A stretch of DNA of 64,000 nt, taken from NCBI RefSeq assembly GCF_011305535.1, contig NZ_CP049905.1, forward strand, positions 1,746,001-1,810,000. Reading direction: 5' to 3'. This stretch comes from Diaphorobacter sp. HDW4B. GTDB lineage: Bacteria > Pseudomonadota > Gammaproteobacteria > Burkholderiales > Burkholderiaceae_C. The position numbers were made by a program, and so were the translations under genes. Shown here piece after piece: positions 17,670-26,587 of the stretch. The notes below the pieces were generated by a model. It was given only the letters and a program-made list of their open reading frames with translations, made no database searches and was not told the DNA's origin. How positions within the stretch are numbered: position 1 is the first letter of the stretch; every line of letters starts with the position of its first letter.

Positions 17670-19142
17670 ATGAAAATGCTGACTCCGGGAACCGAGATCG
17701 ATGGTTTCATCGTTCATGAATGCGTGCATGCGGGGGGCATGGCGCATATTTATCACGTGACCTTCGCGCAGACTTCGCGCGATCCGGGCTTTCCGCTGGT
17801 CATGAAAATTCCGCGCATGGCCACGGGCGATGGCGCGGAGAACATCGTGAGCTTCGAGGTGGAGCTGCTGATCCACCCCGCGCTCTCGGGCCCGCATGTG
17901 CCGCGCTTCGTGGCGGCAGGCGATCTCACGCGGCTGCCCTACATCGTCATGGAATACCTCGAAGGCCAGACGCTGCAGCACTGGATCGATGCCAACCCGC
18001 GCGCCGCCTTCGACGAGATCACGCTGATCGCCAACGCCACGGCGCTTGCGGTGCATAGCCTGCATCAGCAGAACTGCTGCCATCTCGATCTCAAGCCCGC
18101 CAACGTGCTGCTCAAGCCCGATGGCACGGCGGCGCTGCTCGACTTCGGCCTGTCGTGTCACGCGCACTATCCCGATCTGCTGGCTGAGGAAATGCGCAAC
18201 GCCGTGGGCTCGCCCGCGTGGATTGCGCCCGAGCAGATCGTGGGCGTGCGTGGTGATGTGCGCAGCGACATCTTCGCCATCGGCGTGATGCTCTACGAAA
18301 TGCTGACCGGCGAGCTGCCCTTCGGCGCGCCGACCACGCAAGGCGGCCTGCGCCAGCGCCTGTGGATGACGCCGACACCGCCACGCCAGTTGCGCGAGGA
18401 TGTGCCTTCGTGGCTGCAGGAAATCATTCTGCGTTGCCTCGAACCCGAGGCCGCACAGCGCTACCCCTCGGCCGCGCATCTGGCCTTCGATCTGGCGCAC
18501 CCCGAGCATGTGCCCGTCACCGAACGCGGCGAGCGCAAGAGTGCGCCCGGTGCGCGCTCGCAGTTCAAGCGCTGGATCAAGGCCGCAGGCATGCACTACC
18601 AGCCCAGCCCGTTGCCCAAGGAGCAGTTGCAGGAAGTGCCGATTCTCATGGTCGCCGTGCCGCACCAGGACGTGAGCGACGCGACCATGTATTCGCTCAG
18701 GCAGGCAGTGAATCGCTCACTCGGCATCCGGCCCGGCGCGCGGCTGGCGTGCGTGACGGTGATCTCGCCATCGGCCAGCAACACCAGCCAGCACGAACGC
18801 AGCGAAACCACGCTGCATCGCACGCATCTTGCGCGGCTCAAGCAATGGGCGGCCACGCTCGATCTGGTCGGTCACAGCGCGAGCTGTCACGTGCTCGAAT
18901 CGGGCGACGTGGCGAGCGCGCTGATCCGCTACGCGCGCGGCAACCAGGTCACGATGATCATCATGGGCGCGGCCACGCACGGCCTGCAGATGCAGCGTTT
19001 TGTCGACACCGTGCCGATCCGCGTGGCGCGCGATGCGCCGTGCACGGTGATTCTCGTGAAGCAGCAACTGCCGTTTCATGCGCTGGCCGCAGCGCCCGCC
19101 GCCGACGAAGCAAGCTACACCGAAAGCCGCTCCGCCATGTGA
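17670..19142 (+). CDS. Ser/Thr protein kinase fused to universal stress protein domain
   Basis: The 490-residue protein joins two domains. Residues about 10-280 are a Hanks-type kinase: glycine loop HAGGMAHIYHV, Lys46 in VMKIPR, catalytic loop HLDLKPANV (138-146), DFG (158-160) and APE (186-188), so it should be active. HLD replaces the usual HRD, making it a non-RD kinase. After a basic linker, residues about 322-464 form a UspA-type domain (VPILMVAVPHQD to RDAPCTVILVK). Its nucleotide loop starts IMGAATHG, but the usual second GS/GT glycine is missing. There is no transmembrane segment, so it is cytosolic. The targets are unknown. This fused arrangement is annotated in Burkholderiales, but its physiology is little described. 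Confidence 0.93.
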   Translation: MKMLTPGTEIDGFIVHECVHAGGMAHIYHVTFAQTSRDPGFPLVMKIPRMATGDGAENIVSFEVELLIHPALSGPHVPRFVAAGDLTRLPYIVMEYLEGQTLQHWIDANPRAAFDEITLIANATALAVHSLHQQNCCHLDLKPANVLLKPDGTAALLDFGLSCHAHYPDLLAEEMRNAVGSPAWIAPEQIVGVRGDVRSDIFAIGVMLYEMLTGELPFGAPTTQGGLRQRLWMTPTPPRQLREDVPSWLQEIILRCLEPEAAQRYPSAAHLAFDLAHPEHVPVTERGERKSAPGARSQFKRWIKAAGMHYQPSPLPKEQLQEVPILMVAVPHQDVSDATMYSLRQAVNRSLGIRPGARLACVTVISPSASNTSQHERSETTLHRTHLARLKQWAATLDLVGHSASCHVLESGDVASALIRYARGNQVTMIIMGAATHGLQMQRFVDTVPIRVARDAPCTVILVKQQLPFHALAAAPAADEASYTESRSAM

Positions 19143-19178
19143 TCGCGAGGGCCATCGTCGGCTGCGACAATAGGCCGC

Positions 19179-20216
19179 ATGCACAACGACGACCACGATG
19201 ACGCTTCCTCCGCAAGCAGCGCGCAACATGCTTATTCGGCCCTCACGCCTGACTTGGTGCTGGACGCACTGGCCGGGCTCGGCATGTATGGCGATGGTCG
19301 CCTGATGGCACTGGGCTCGTACGAGAACCGCGTGTATCAGGTCTCGCTCGAAGACGGCGCGCGCGTGGTCGCCAAGTTCTACCGACCCGAGCGCTGGAGC
19401 GACGCGCAGATTCTTGAAGAGCATGCCTTCGCCCTCGAACTTGCGACTGCCGAAGTGCCGATGGTGGCACCGCTCATCATCAACGACAGGACGCTGCACC
19501 ATCACGCCGGATTCGCCTTTTCGGTGAGCCCATGGCGCGGCGGACGCACGCCGGAGCTCGATGATTTCGAGACGCTGGAATGGATTGGCCGCTTTCTCGC
19601 GCGCATCCACACCGTGGGCAGCAAGCACCCGTTTGTGCTGCGCCCGACGCTCGATGTGCAGAGCTTCGGCATCGACAGCCGCGACTGGTTGCTCTCCAAC
19701 CAGTGCATTCCGCTCGATCAGGAAAGCGGCTGGCGCAAGGCCTGCAACGAGGCGCTGGCGATCATCACCGAGAAGATGAACGCGCACCGCTTCACGCAGT
19801 TGCGCCTGCATGGCGACTGCCATCCGGGCAATGTGCTGTGGACGCCGGTCGACGACAACGGCCACGGCCACGGCGGCCCGCACTTTGTCGATCTGGACGA
19901 CGCACGCATGGGGCCTGCCGTGCAGGATCTGTGGATGCTGCTGTCGGGCGAACGCGCGCAGCGCAGCATGCAGCTATCCACGCTGCTCGAAGGTTATGAA
20001 CAGTTCCGCGACTTCGACCGCCGCGAACTCGCGCTGATCGAGCCGCTGCGCACGCTGCGCCTGATCCACTACAGCGCATGGCTGGCGCGGCGCTACAGCG
20101 ATCCGATCTTTCCGATCAACTTCCCGTGGTTCGGTTCGAGCGACTACTGGCGCGGCCAGACCGACATGCTCATCGAGCAAATCGAGGCCATGCAGGAAGA
20201 GCCGCTGATGGTGTGA
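19179..20216 (+). CDS. srkA: Stress response kinase A (SrkA/YihE/RdoA family)
   Basis: A 345-residue aminoglycoside-phosphotransferase-fold kinase of the YihE type. Motifs are GSYENRVYQV, VVAKFYRPERWSD (Lys), RLHGDCHPGNVLW (catalytic Asp and Asn), FVDLDDARMGPAVQDLWMLL (metal Asp) and FPWFGSSDYW near the C terminus. In E. coli SrkA phosphorylates Ser/Thr targets and protects against stress-induced death. It is 36 bases after the kinase/USP fusion and likely co-transcribed with it. Its N-terminal 18 residues are low-complexity and His/Asp/Ser-rich. In E. coli dsbA lies downstream; here the following gene is convergent. Confidence 0.93.
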   Translation: MHNDDHDDASSASSAQHAYSALTPDLVLDALAGLGMYGDGRLMALGSYENRVYQVSLEDGARVVAKFYRPERWSDAQILEEHAFALELATAEVPMVAPLIINDRTLHHHAGFAFSVSPWRGGRTPELDDFETLEWIGRFLARIHTVGSKHPFVLRPTLDVQSFGIDSRDWLLSNQCIPLDQESGWRKACNEALAIITEKMNAHRFTQLRLHGDCHPGNVLWTPVDDNGHGHGGPHFVDLDDARMGPAVQDLWMLLSGERAQRSMQLSTLLEGYEQFRDFDRRELALIEPLRTLRLIHYSAWLARRYSDPIFPINFPWFGSSDYWRGQTDMLIEQIEAMQEEPLMV

Positions 20217-20237
20217 GCGCAGACGAGTGCGCGTGAT

Positions 20238-20948
20238 TCAGCGCGCGCCGGCTGCAGTCAGAATCTCGACCATCGCCTGCTGTTTGCGCTGGCGCGCATG
20301 CGCCAGCGGCGTGACACCATCCTTGTCCGCCAGATTCACATCGGCACCGGCGGCGATCACGTCGCGCACGATCTGTTGGTGCGGCGCTCCGCCATCGCTC
20401 AGCAAAATGGCTTCGAGCAGACAGGTCCAGCCGAGGCGGTTCACATGGTTCACGTTGACACCCGCGTCCATCAGCGTCTTGGCGGTCGCCACATGTCCGC
20501 GTTCACAGGCCGGAATCAGCGCCGTGCCACCGTAGCGGTTGGTGCTCTTCAAATCTGCGCCGCGCGAGAGCGTCATGCGCAGGATTTCGAGGTTTCCACG
20601 CGCACCGGCGAGCAGATAGGCGCTGTCCTGCTGCGCGTTCTGAATGTTCACGTCCGCACCATGCAAGATGAGCGAGCGCGCCACCTCGATGTGATTGCCC
20701 GCAGTCGCCAGCAACAGCGGCGTGTTGCCTTGCGCGTCCTGCGCATTCACGGGCGCGTCCTTGGCCAGCAGTTTTCGCACGGCCTGTACGTCACCCGCGC
20801 GTGAGGCTTGGAGCAGTTGCTCGCTCATCCAAGCCTTGTCGGCAGAACCCTGGGCCGCAGCTGCCATCGCGCTCAGTGTCAACAAACCGGCCATCAGAAT
20901 TCGCGCAGCCAATGTCGATCCGGCTGGCGATTTCGCTTGGGCGTGCAT
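20238..20948 (-). CDS. Secreted ankyrin-repeat protein
   Basis: A 236-residue protein with a signal peptide (hydrophobic core MAGLLTLSAMAAAAQG) followed by five or more ankyrin repeats of about 33 residues: for example AQGNTPLLLATAGNHIEVA, RYGGTALIPACERGHVATA and RLGWTCLLEAILL. It is probably periplasmic, with a protein-binding role. The GTG at 20951 and ATG at 20948 are alternatives; the GTG abuts the TAA of the upstream exosortase-associated gene. This suggests coupled translation and one transcript with the exosortase H genes. Whether it takes part in sorting is unknown. Its last repeat reads DKDGVTPLAHARQRKQQAMVEIL. Confidence 0.88.
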   Translation of the reverse strand: MHAQAKSPAGSTLAARILMAGLLTLSAMAAAAQGSADKAWMSEQLLQASRAGDVQAVRKLLAKDAPVNAQDAQGNTPLLLATAGNHIEVARSLILHGADVNIQNAQQDSAYLLAGARGNLEILRMTLSRGADLKSTNRYGGTALIPACERGHVATAKTLMDAGVNVNHVNRLGWTCLLEAILLSDGGAPHQQIVRDVIAAGADVNLADKDGVTPLAHARQRKQQAMVEILTAAGAR

Positions 20949-20951
20949 CAC

Positions 20952-21668
20952 TTATTTCTTGCCGCTCGCGGCTGGCTTGGCCTTGAGCGAGCGCTTCCAG
21001 CCATTGACGATCACATCGCCAAAAAACTTGCGGTCCAGCAGCAACCACACCAGCACCGGAGCCAGCGTGGGCAACACCAGCACGCCGACCTGATAACCGA
21101 ACACGATGGCTTCGACCTGCCACTGATCGACGCGCAGCGTACGAATGTCGAGCTTGGCGGCGACCAGCACCTGCATGAGCAGATACATCACGAGACTGAA
21201 GCTCTGAATCGGCAGCAGGATCAGATATCCGCCAATCGCCTTGGACAAACGCCCCGGCGCACGGTTGGCCGCATAGGCAGCCAGCACCAGCGCCAGAAAG
21301 ATCGGCAAGCCAAACGCATAGCGCCCGGGATCGGCATCCACGACCAGATCGGCGATCTGCCCGCCCGCATTCGGCACAGCCACGCCGACACTGGTATCCA
21401 CCTCGATCTGCCCCGGCTTCTTGTGCACTTCGCGCACCCACATCGGAGCGACTTCATGCAGAGCCACTTCGGACAGCACGGCGATCGGATAAGAGACCCA
21501 CGGCGTGAGCTTGGTCCACAGCAACGTGATCAGCACGATGCCCGCAAAGGCGAAGATCGCAAAACGCGGAAGCACCTTGCTCTTGGTGGCGGGCACGTCC
21601 TCGTTGCTGGCTTGCTGCGCTGTCGTTGCTGCTGTCGCTGCGGTTGTCGTCGTTGCCTGATCAGTCAT
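20952..21668 (-). CDS. Exosortase H-associated membrane protein
   Basis: This 238-residue protein has an N-terminal Ala/Thr-rich cytosolic tail, one membrane segment near residues 37-54 and three more in the second half, with a periplasmic stretch between (about 55-118). I recognise it as the membrane partner regularly encoded beside exosortase H, from its position 44 bases after xrtH and its layout; no catalytic motif is visible. It could be an assembly or substrate-presenting factor. Downstream it abuts the ankyrin gene without any spacer. The C terminus is short and Lys-rich (SLKAKPAASGKK). Confidence 0.85.
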   Translation of the reverse strand: MTDQATTTTAATAATTAQQASNEDVPATKSKVLPRFAIFAFAGIVLITLLWTKLTPWVSYPIAVLSEVALHEVAPMWVREVHKKPGQIEVDTSVGVAVPNAGGQIADLVVDADPGRYAFGLPIFLALVLAAYAANRAPGRLSKAIGGYLILLPIQSFSLVMYLLMQVLVAAKLDIRTLRVDQWQVEAIVFGYQVGVLVLPTLAPVLVWLLLDRKFFGDVIVNGWKRSLKAKPAASGKK

Positions 21669-21712
21669 GTTGTCAATACTCCCACTCCATCCCTCTCGTT
21701 GACATCAACGCG

Positions 21713-22333
21713 TCAGACCGATGGCCGTGGCCGTGCGTGCGGCGACAGGTCCAGCGAATGGCTGACGGTACCTTCTCCATGGCCCATGCGCGGAGCCGTC
21801 GACACCACGGGCGGGGCGGGTGGCTCGTCCGGTGGAGGGGGTTCGTTGGCCGCGCGCTCCTTGGAGCCCGCGCGCACCCACAGCAGCCAGACGATCAGCA
21901 CGTCCAGCATGATGAGCGCTTGCCAGAGGAATTCGTGTGCGAAGTTGAACACCGCCATGTTCCACTGACCGAGGTAGAACAGGCTGATCACACGCACCAC
22001 ATTGAGTGCCTGAATGGCGAGAAAGCCGACGAAGAATCCCACAATTTTGTGACGCCAGCTTGACGGAAAAGCGATGATGGCCGCGAACAACACGATGCAG
22101 GCCTCGATGCCGTTGCAGCCCGCCTCGATGGACACGCCAAAGCCGGTCGCGCTGTTCCACAGCACCTTGCCCTGCGCGGTGGCCGTGTCGTCAAACCAGA
22201 CCACGAGTTCGGAACAGATCTTGGCCAGCAACGCCGTCCACGGCAGCACGATGTGCTGCTGCACCCAGTTCAGCATGTTCAGGCCGAACAGCGACAGCTG
22301 GATCGAAAGGAATAACAGGAAAAAGCGCAACAT
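21713..22333 (-). CDS. xrtH: Exosortase H (transpeptidase-like sorting enzyme)
   Basis: A 206-residue integral membrane protein with the exosortase catalytic triad in order: Cys73 in EAGCNGIEA, Arg114 in NVVRVISLF and His133 in FAHEFLWQ. About five membrane segments surround these, and a Pro-rich cytosolic tail follows residue 160. Exosortases recognise C-terminal sorting tags on exported proteins, cleave them and probably link the protein to a surface polymer. The H type is associated with IPTLxWG-type tags. No protein in this window ends in such a tag, so the substrates must be encoded elsewhere. It heads a three-gene minus-strand unit with the associated membrane protein and an ankyrin protein. 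Confidence 0.93.
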   Translation of the reverse strand: MLRFFLLFLSIQLSLFGLNMLNWVQQHIVLPWTALLAKICSELVVWFDDTATAQGKVLWNSATGFGVSIEAGCNGIEACIVLFAAIIAFPSSWRHKIVGFFVGFLAIQALNVVRVISLFYLGQWNMAVFNFAHEFLWQALIMLDVLIVWLLWVRAGSKERAANEPPPPDEPPAPPVVSTAPRMGHGEGTVSHSLDLSPHARPRPSV

Positions 22334-22362
22334 AGTTGTGTATGGCTCTCAAATTTCATCAG

Positions 22363-22402
22363 GCAAAAAAATGCCGTGCAACCCAAGGTTACACGGCATT
22401 TT
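22363..22402 (-). terminator. Intrinsic terminator after htpG
   Basis: On the minus strand the stem AATGCCGTG pairs with CACGGCATT and is followed by a run of seven T. It lies about 55 bases past the htpG stop and just before the exosortase H start at 22333, so it should separate the two transcripts. Arms are near 22370-22378 and 22392-22400. Confidence 0.85.
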
Positions 22403-22455
22403 CGTCCAAACGGCAATTTCAGGCCATCACTGACGTTTGTTCAGGGTTTTGCCCC

Positions 22456-24405
22456 TCACACCAGCAACGCGTTCACACGCTTCACATACGCGGCAGGGTC
22501 TTCCGGCATGCCGCCTTCGGCGAGCAGGGCCTGGTCGAACAGGATGTGCGCCAGATCATTGAAGTGCACCGAGCCGTCAAGCTTCTTGACCAGCGGGTGC
22601 TCGGGGTTCACTTCCAGCACGGGCTTGGACTGCGGAACCGGCTGACCGGCCTGCTTGAGCATGCGGGCGAGTTGGGCGCTCATGCCACCGTCCTGCACCA
22701 CGATGCAGGCGGGTGAATCGACCAGACGCGTGGTCGAGCGCACGTCTTCGACCTGATTCTTGAGCGCTTCCTTGAGCTTGGCGAGCAGCGGCTTGAAGGC
22801 TTCGGCGGCCTCTTCGGCAGCCTTCTTCTCGGCGTCGTCCTGCAGCTTGCCCAGATCGACCGCGCCCTTGGCGACGGACTGCAGCGGCGTGCCATCGAAT
22901 TCGGTCAGGTAGTTCAGCGCCCACTCGTCCACGCGGTCGGTCATGAGCAGGACTTCGATGCCCTTCTTCTTGAACACTTCGAGTTGCGGGCTGTTCTTGG
23001 CAGCGGCCAGTGTGTCGGCGGTGATGTAGTAGATGGCGTCCTGGCCGTCCTTCATGCGCGCCTTGTAGTCGGCGAACGAAACGCTCACGGAGTCGCTCGT
23101 CGTCGATGCGAAACGCAGCAGCTTGGCAAGGCGCTCGGCATTGCCGAAGTCTTCGCCCAGACCTTCCTTGAGCACGGCACCGAATTCGCTGTAGAACTGG
23201 GTGTACTTGCCTTCCTTGGCCTTGTCAGCCTCGTCGATCACATCCGTCACGCCGTCGGCGTTGGCCGTGACTTCATGCTTGTCGTGCTTGGCCAGGTCTT
23301 CCAGCATCGAGAGCACGCGGCGCGTGTTGCCGTCGCGGATCAGGCGCACGTCGCGGCTTTCCTGCAGCAGTTCGCGGCTCACGTTCAGCGGCAGATCGGC
23401 GGAGTCGATCACACCCTTCACGAAGCGCAGGTAGGTGGGCATCAGCGCTTCGGCGTCGTCCATGATGAACACGCGCTTCACATACAGCTTCACGCCCGCC
23501 TTCTTGTCGCGGTTCCACAGATCCATGGGCGCGTGCGAGGGGATGTACAGCAGCTGCGTGTACTCGGTGTTGCCTTCGACGCGGTTGTGGCTCCAGGTCA
23601 GCGGCGCTTCGTGGTCGTGGCTGATGGCTTGGTAGAAGTCGACGTACTGCTCTTCGGTGATGTCCTTCTTGGGGCGTGTCCACAGCGCGCTCGCCTGGTT
23701 CACGGTTTCCCATTCGCCGGTCTTCACCATGTCGCCGGGCTGGTCGTTCTCGCCTTCCTTCCACTCTTCCTTTTCCATCATGATGGGCAGGCTGATGTGG
23801 TCGGAATATTTGCTGATCAGGCCCTTGAGCTTCCAGTTGTTGAGGAACTCTTCGGCGTCTTCGCGCAGGTGCAGCGTGATGGAGGTGCCGCGTTCGGCGC
23901 GCTCGATCTGCTCGACCTCGAAGTCGCCCGAGCCGCCGCTGATCCAGCGCACGCCGTCCGCCGCTGGCAGGCCCGCACGGCGCGACTCCACGGTGATCTT
24001 GTCGGCCACGATGAAGCCCGAATAAAAGCCCACGCCGAACTGGCCGATGAGTTGCGAATCCGACTTCTGATCGCCCGAGAGCTTGCTCATGAAGTCCTTG
24101 GTGCCGCTCTTGGCGATGGTGCCCAGGTTGTCGATGGCTTCCTGCTCGCTCATGCCGATGCCGGTGTCGGCGATGGTGATGGTGCGGGCCTTCTGATCGA
24201 AGGACACACGCACTTCCAGATTCGGCTGGCCTTCGTACAGATCGGGCTGGTTCAGCGCCTCGAAACGCAGCTTGTCGCAGGCGTCCGACGCGTTGGAGAT
24301 CAGCTCGCGCAGGAAGATTTCCTTGTTGGAATACAGCGAATGGGTGACCAGATGCAGCAGCTGCGCCACTTCGGCCTGGAAGGAATGGGTGTGTTTGTTG
24401 CTCAT
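22456..24405 (-). CDS. htpG: Molecular chaperone HtpG (Hsp90 family)
   Basis: The 649-residue protein is bacterial Hsp90. The N-terminal GHKL ATPase domain shows [18 protein letters not shown] (Glu and Asn for ATP), [12 protein letters not shown] and [11 protein letters not shown]. The middle domain has the catalytic Arg region [13 protein letters not shown], and a C-terminal dimerisation domain follows. It remodels client proteins together with DnaK, especially after heat. The ATG at 24405 gives the standard start [17 protein letters not shown]; a TTG extension to 24501 is not family-like. A near-perfect sigma-32 promoter lies at 24527-24554 and an intrinsic terminator at 22363-22402, so it forms a one-gene heat-shock unit. 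Confidence 0.97.
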   Translation of the reverse strand: MSNKHTHSFQAEVAQLLHLVTHSLYSNKEIFLRELISNASDACDKLRFEALNQPDLYEGQPNLEVRVSFDQKARTITIADTGIGMSEQEAIDNLGTIAKSGTKDFMSKLSGDQKSDSQLIGQFGVGFYSGFIVADKITVESRRAGLPAADGVRWISGGSGDFEVEQIERAERGTSITLHLREDAEEFLNNWKLKGLISKYSDHISLPIMMEKEEWKEGENDQPGDMVKTGEWETVNQASALWTRPKKDITEEQYVDFYQAISHDHEAPLTWSHNRVEGNTEYTQLLYIPSHAPMDLWNRDKKAGVKLYVKRVFIMDDAEALMPTYLRFVKGVIDSADLPLNVSRELLQESRDVRLIRDGNTRRVLSMLEDLAKHDKHEVTANADGVTDVIDEADKAKEGKYTQFYSEFGAVLKEGLGEDFGNAERLAKLLRFASTTSDSVSVSFADYKARMKDGQDAIYYITADTLAAAKNSPQLEVFKKKGIEVLLMTDRVDEWALNYLTEFDGTPLQSVAKGAVDLGKLQDDAEKKAAEEAAEAFKPLLAKLKEALKNQVEDVRSTTRLVDSPACIVVQDGGMSAQLARMLKQAGQPVPQSKPVLEVNPEHPLVKKLDGSVHFNDLAHILFDQALLAEGGMPEDPAAYVKRVNALLV

Positions 24406-24526
24406 GTGATGGTGGAAAAGAAAGAACTTTTCATGCTGCGCGCCGCCTCCGGAGCGCGCACCAGCGCTTGTTTTCGTCTTCGCGCTCGGTCCGGAAGACA
24501 AGTCGGTGCGCGAAGTGCTGGCAATC

Positions 24527-24554
24527 AGATGGGGCCCGGGCCTTGGCTTTCAAG
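24527..24554 (-). promoter_or_regulatory. Sigma-32 heat-shock promoter of htpG
   Basis: Read on the minus strand, the -35 element CTTGAAA (24554-24548) and the -10 element CCCCATCT (24534-24527) match the sigma-32 consensus at every fixed position, with a 13-base spacer inside the allowed 11-15. Transcription would start near 24519, giving a leader of about 115 bases before the htpG ATG. The site lies wholly in the gap after the pseudouridine synthase gene. Confidence 0.85.
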
Positions 24555-24566
24555 ACCCGAACGGTT

Positions 24567-25622
24567 TCACTCGAAGCGCTCGTTTGGCCCCAGATAGCGC
24601 CACTGCCCCACCGGCAGGTTGCCCAGCGTGATCTTGCCGATGCGGATGCGCTTCAAGCCCACAACCTTCAGGCCCACCTGTTCGCACATGCGGCGAATCT
24701 GGCGCTTCTTGCCTTCGACCAGCACAAAGCGCAGTTGCTCGGGGTTCTGCCAATCGACCTTGGCGGGCTTGAGCGGCTGGCCATCGAGCGACAGACCGTG
24801 GTTGAGCAGCGCGAGCTTGTCCTCGGGGAACACCGAGCGCACATCCTTTTCGCGGTCCTCGTAGATCACGCGGACCAGATATTCCTTGTCGACCGAAGAA
24901 CTTTCGCCGATGAGCTGGCGCGCGATGCGGCCGTCCTGCGTGAGCACGAGCAGGCCGACGGAGTCGATATCCAGCCGCCCGCAAGGCGCAATGCCGCGCA
25001 GTTGCGTGGGCGTGAAGCGGTTGCGGCTGGTGTCGTCGCGCCAGTGGGTGCGCGGATTGATCAGCGCCACCGCAGGCGTGTGGCCGTCTTCGGCCTGACC
25101 GCTCACATAGCCCATGGGCTTGTGCAGCAGGATGGTGACCTGCTGCTCCTGCTTGCCCTGCGCGGCGCGGTCGACCTCGATGCGATCTTCCGGACCGACC
25201 TGCAGCCCCATTTCAGCCACCATGCCATTCACACGCACCCAGCCGTTGGCGATCCAGTCGTCGGCTTCGCGGCGCGAGCACATGCCCTGATCGGCCATGC
25301 GCTTGTTCAGGCGGATCTTGTCGGTGGGCTCCTTGCGGATCACGGGCGGGGCCTGACGCGCGGCGGAGGCGCCGTTGGCGGGCGCGGTCCAGGTGTTGGC
25401 GCGCGGCTTGGGCTCGAAAGCGGGTTTGCCGCCGAAACCGGCAGGCTTGGGGCGAGCATTGTCGGCGGGCGCACGGGCAGGAGCGCGGGTCGGCGCAGCG
25501 GCTGCGGGCGCAGGCGCGGCCTTGGCCGCCGGGCGCTTGAGCGCCAGACGTGGGCGAGCTGCATCAGCAGGCGCGTTGGCGCTGTCTGCTGCTGGTTTTT
25601 GTGAGGATGGCTTATCGGGCAT
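24567..25622 (-). CDS. rRNA pseudouridine synthase, RsuA/RluB/RluF family
   Basis: The 351-residue protein has an unusual Ala/Pro/Arg/Lys-rich disordered extension of about 100 residues. An S4 RNA-binding domain follows (IRLNKRMADQGMCSRREAD), then the RsuA-type catalytic domain with GRLDIDSVGLLVLTQDG (catalytic Asp), KEYLVRV and VEGKKRQIRRMCEQVG. It isomerises a uridine in rRNA to pseudouridine. The subfamily cannot be settled by eye: the KRQIRRM element and the LHKPMGYVSG segment fit RluF or RluB. The extended basic tail probably aids RNA contact. Upstream lies the divergent-free gap at 25623-25712 with a small hairpin. Confidence 0.92.
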   Translation of the reverse strand: MPDKPSSQKPAADSANAPADAARPRLALKRPAAKAAPAPAAAAPTRAPARAPADNARPKPAGFGGKPAFEPKPRANTWTAPANGASAARQAPPVIRKEPTDKIRLNKRMADQGMCSRREADDWIANGWVRVNGMVAEMGLQVGPEDRIEVDRAAQGKQEQQVTILLHKPMGYVSGQAEDGHTPAVALINPRTHWRDDTSRNRFTPTQLRGIAPCGRLDIDSVGLLVLTQDGRIARQLIGESSSVDKEYLVRVIYEDREKDVRSVFPEDKLALLNHGLSLDGQPLKPAKVDWQNPEQLRFVLVEGKKRQIRRMCEQVGLKVVGLKRIRIGKITLGNLPVGQWRYLGPNERFE

Positions 25623-25680
25623 GGCCCGTATTGTCTCAAGCTCGGGGCAGGCGCGTTGCCGACTCGGGCTTAGCGGGCCG

Positions 25681-25704
25681 AAATCAGCTGACTTCGGCTG
25701 ATTT
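25681..25704 (-). terminator. Stem-loop after the Crp/Fnr gene
   Basis: Arms AAATCAGC (25681-25688) and GCTGATTT (25697-25704) form an 8-bp perfect stem with an 8-base loop, nine bases past the stop of the minus-strand Crp/Fnr gene. No long T-run follows, so it is a weak or rho-assisted terminator candidate. Confidence 0.45.
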
Positions 25705-25712
25705 CAGCCCCT

Positions 25713-26534
25713 TCAGGCGATCTGGACGGACGCGCCCGACGCATCGACCACATCGCTGCGCATGGCCGACGGATGCGCGCTGCGCTTGATGCGACGGCCC
25801 CCCACGCCACTCGTGGCGAGGTCCTGCGTGAACATGCCGGTGCGCAGCGCCTGCAGATCGAGCACGCGCACGCCGCCATATTCCACGCTGATGGCGCGGT
25901 GTTCTTCGAGCGCCGAAAGCGCCTCGTTCACGCGCTGGCGCGACAGGCCGACGATGTAGGCCAGCTCCTGCTGGGTGATGCGCAGAATCTCGCCCACGGC
26001 CGGGTACAGCACCGGGTTGAACAGCGCCGCCAGACTGCGCGCCACGCGCACATCGGGGTTGGCCATGCGGTCGATTTCGCGTGCGGCGATGAACTGGGCC
26101 AGCCGCTCGTTGAGCTGGTTCATCACGAAGCGGTTGAAACCGATCGAGTGATCGAGCAGCCAATGGAACGTGTCGATGGGCAGCCCCGCCACCAGACTCT
26201 TGCGCAGCGCCTGGATGTTGTAGCGATAGGGCTCGCGCTTCATCGCCGTGCCCTCGCCGAACCAGCCGCCAGGAGGCACGCCAGTGAAGGTCATGGTGAG
26301 GCCATCGGCGTTGTCGGCGCTCATCTTGAGCAGCCCTTCGACCACGCCGAACCAGTAGGTCACAGGCCGACCGACGCGGCAGACATAGTCTCCGCGCAGG
26401 GCGTCGCCCACGACCAGCGAGGCGACGGCGCGCTCACGTTCGTTGGAATTGAGAGGACGCAGCCATGGAATCCCGTCCAGCTCATGCATGGAGGGAAGGC
26501 GACGACGTTGATGCAGCGAGAGCTCTTGACTCAT
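25713..26534 (-). CDS. Crp/Fnr-family transcriptional regulator
   Basis: About 273 residues. An N-terminal cyclic-nucleotide-binding-like beta roll covers about 35-135 (GDYVCRVGRPVTYWFGVVEG, GGWFGEGTAM). A long dimer helix follows, then a winged helix-turn-helix near 185-240 (ITQQELAYIVGLSRQRVNEAL). No Fnr-type cysteine cluster is visible at the N terminus, and the classic cAMP-binding Arg/Ser/Thr set is not intact, so its signal is unknown. The ATG at 26534 gives MSQELSLHQRRRLPSM; an extension to 26588 is less likely. The C-terminal tail of about 35 residues after the HTH is unusual. Targets are not evident from neighbours. Confidence 0.9.
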   Translation of the reverse strand: MSQELSLHQRRRLPSMHELDGIPWLRPLNSNERERAVASLVVGDALRGDYVCRVGRPVTYWFGVVEGLLKMSADNADGLTMTFTGVPPGGWFGEGTAMKREPYRYNIQALRKSLVAGLPIDTFHWLLDHSIGFNRFVMNQLNERLAQFIAAREIDRMANPDVRVARSLAALFNPVLYPAVGEILRITQQELAYIVGLSRQRVNEALSALEEHRAISVEYGGVRVLDLQALRTGMFTQDLATSGVGGRRIKRSAHPSAMRSDVVDASGASVQIA

Positions 26535-26587
26535 AGCGCGAGAGCATGGCTCAGGAAGCCCACTTATAGGAAGGGGGGATAACCCCA

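Noticed and set aside
24406-24501. Longer htpG starting at TTG 24501
   Set aside because: The extension is not found in the Hsp90 family and the promoter would leave no room for a ribosome-binding site.
22984-24597. A 537-codon plus-strand frame opposite htpG
   Set aside because: It is antisense to a well-supported Hsp90 gene and has no recognisable domain.
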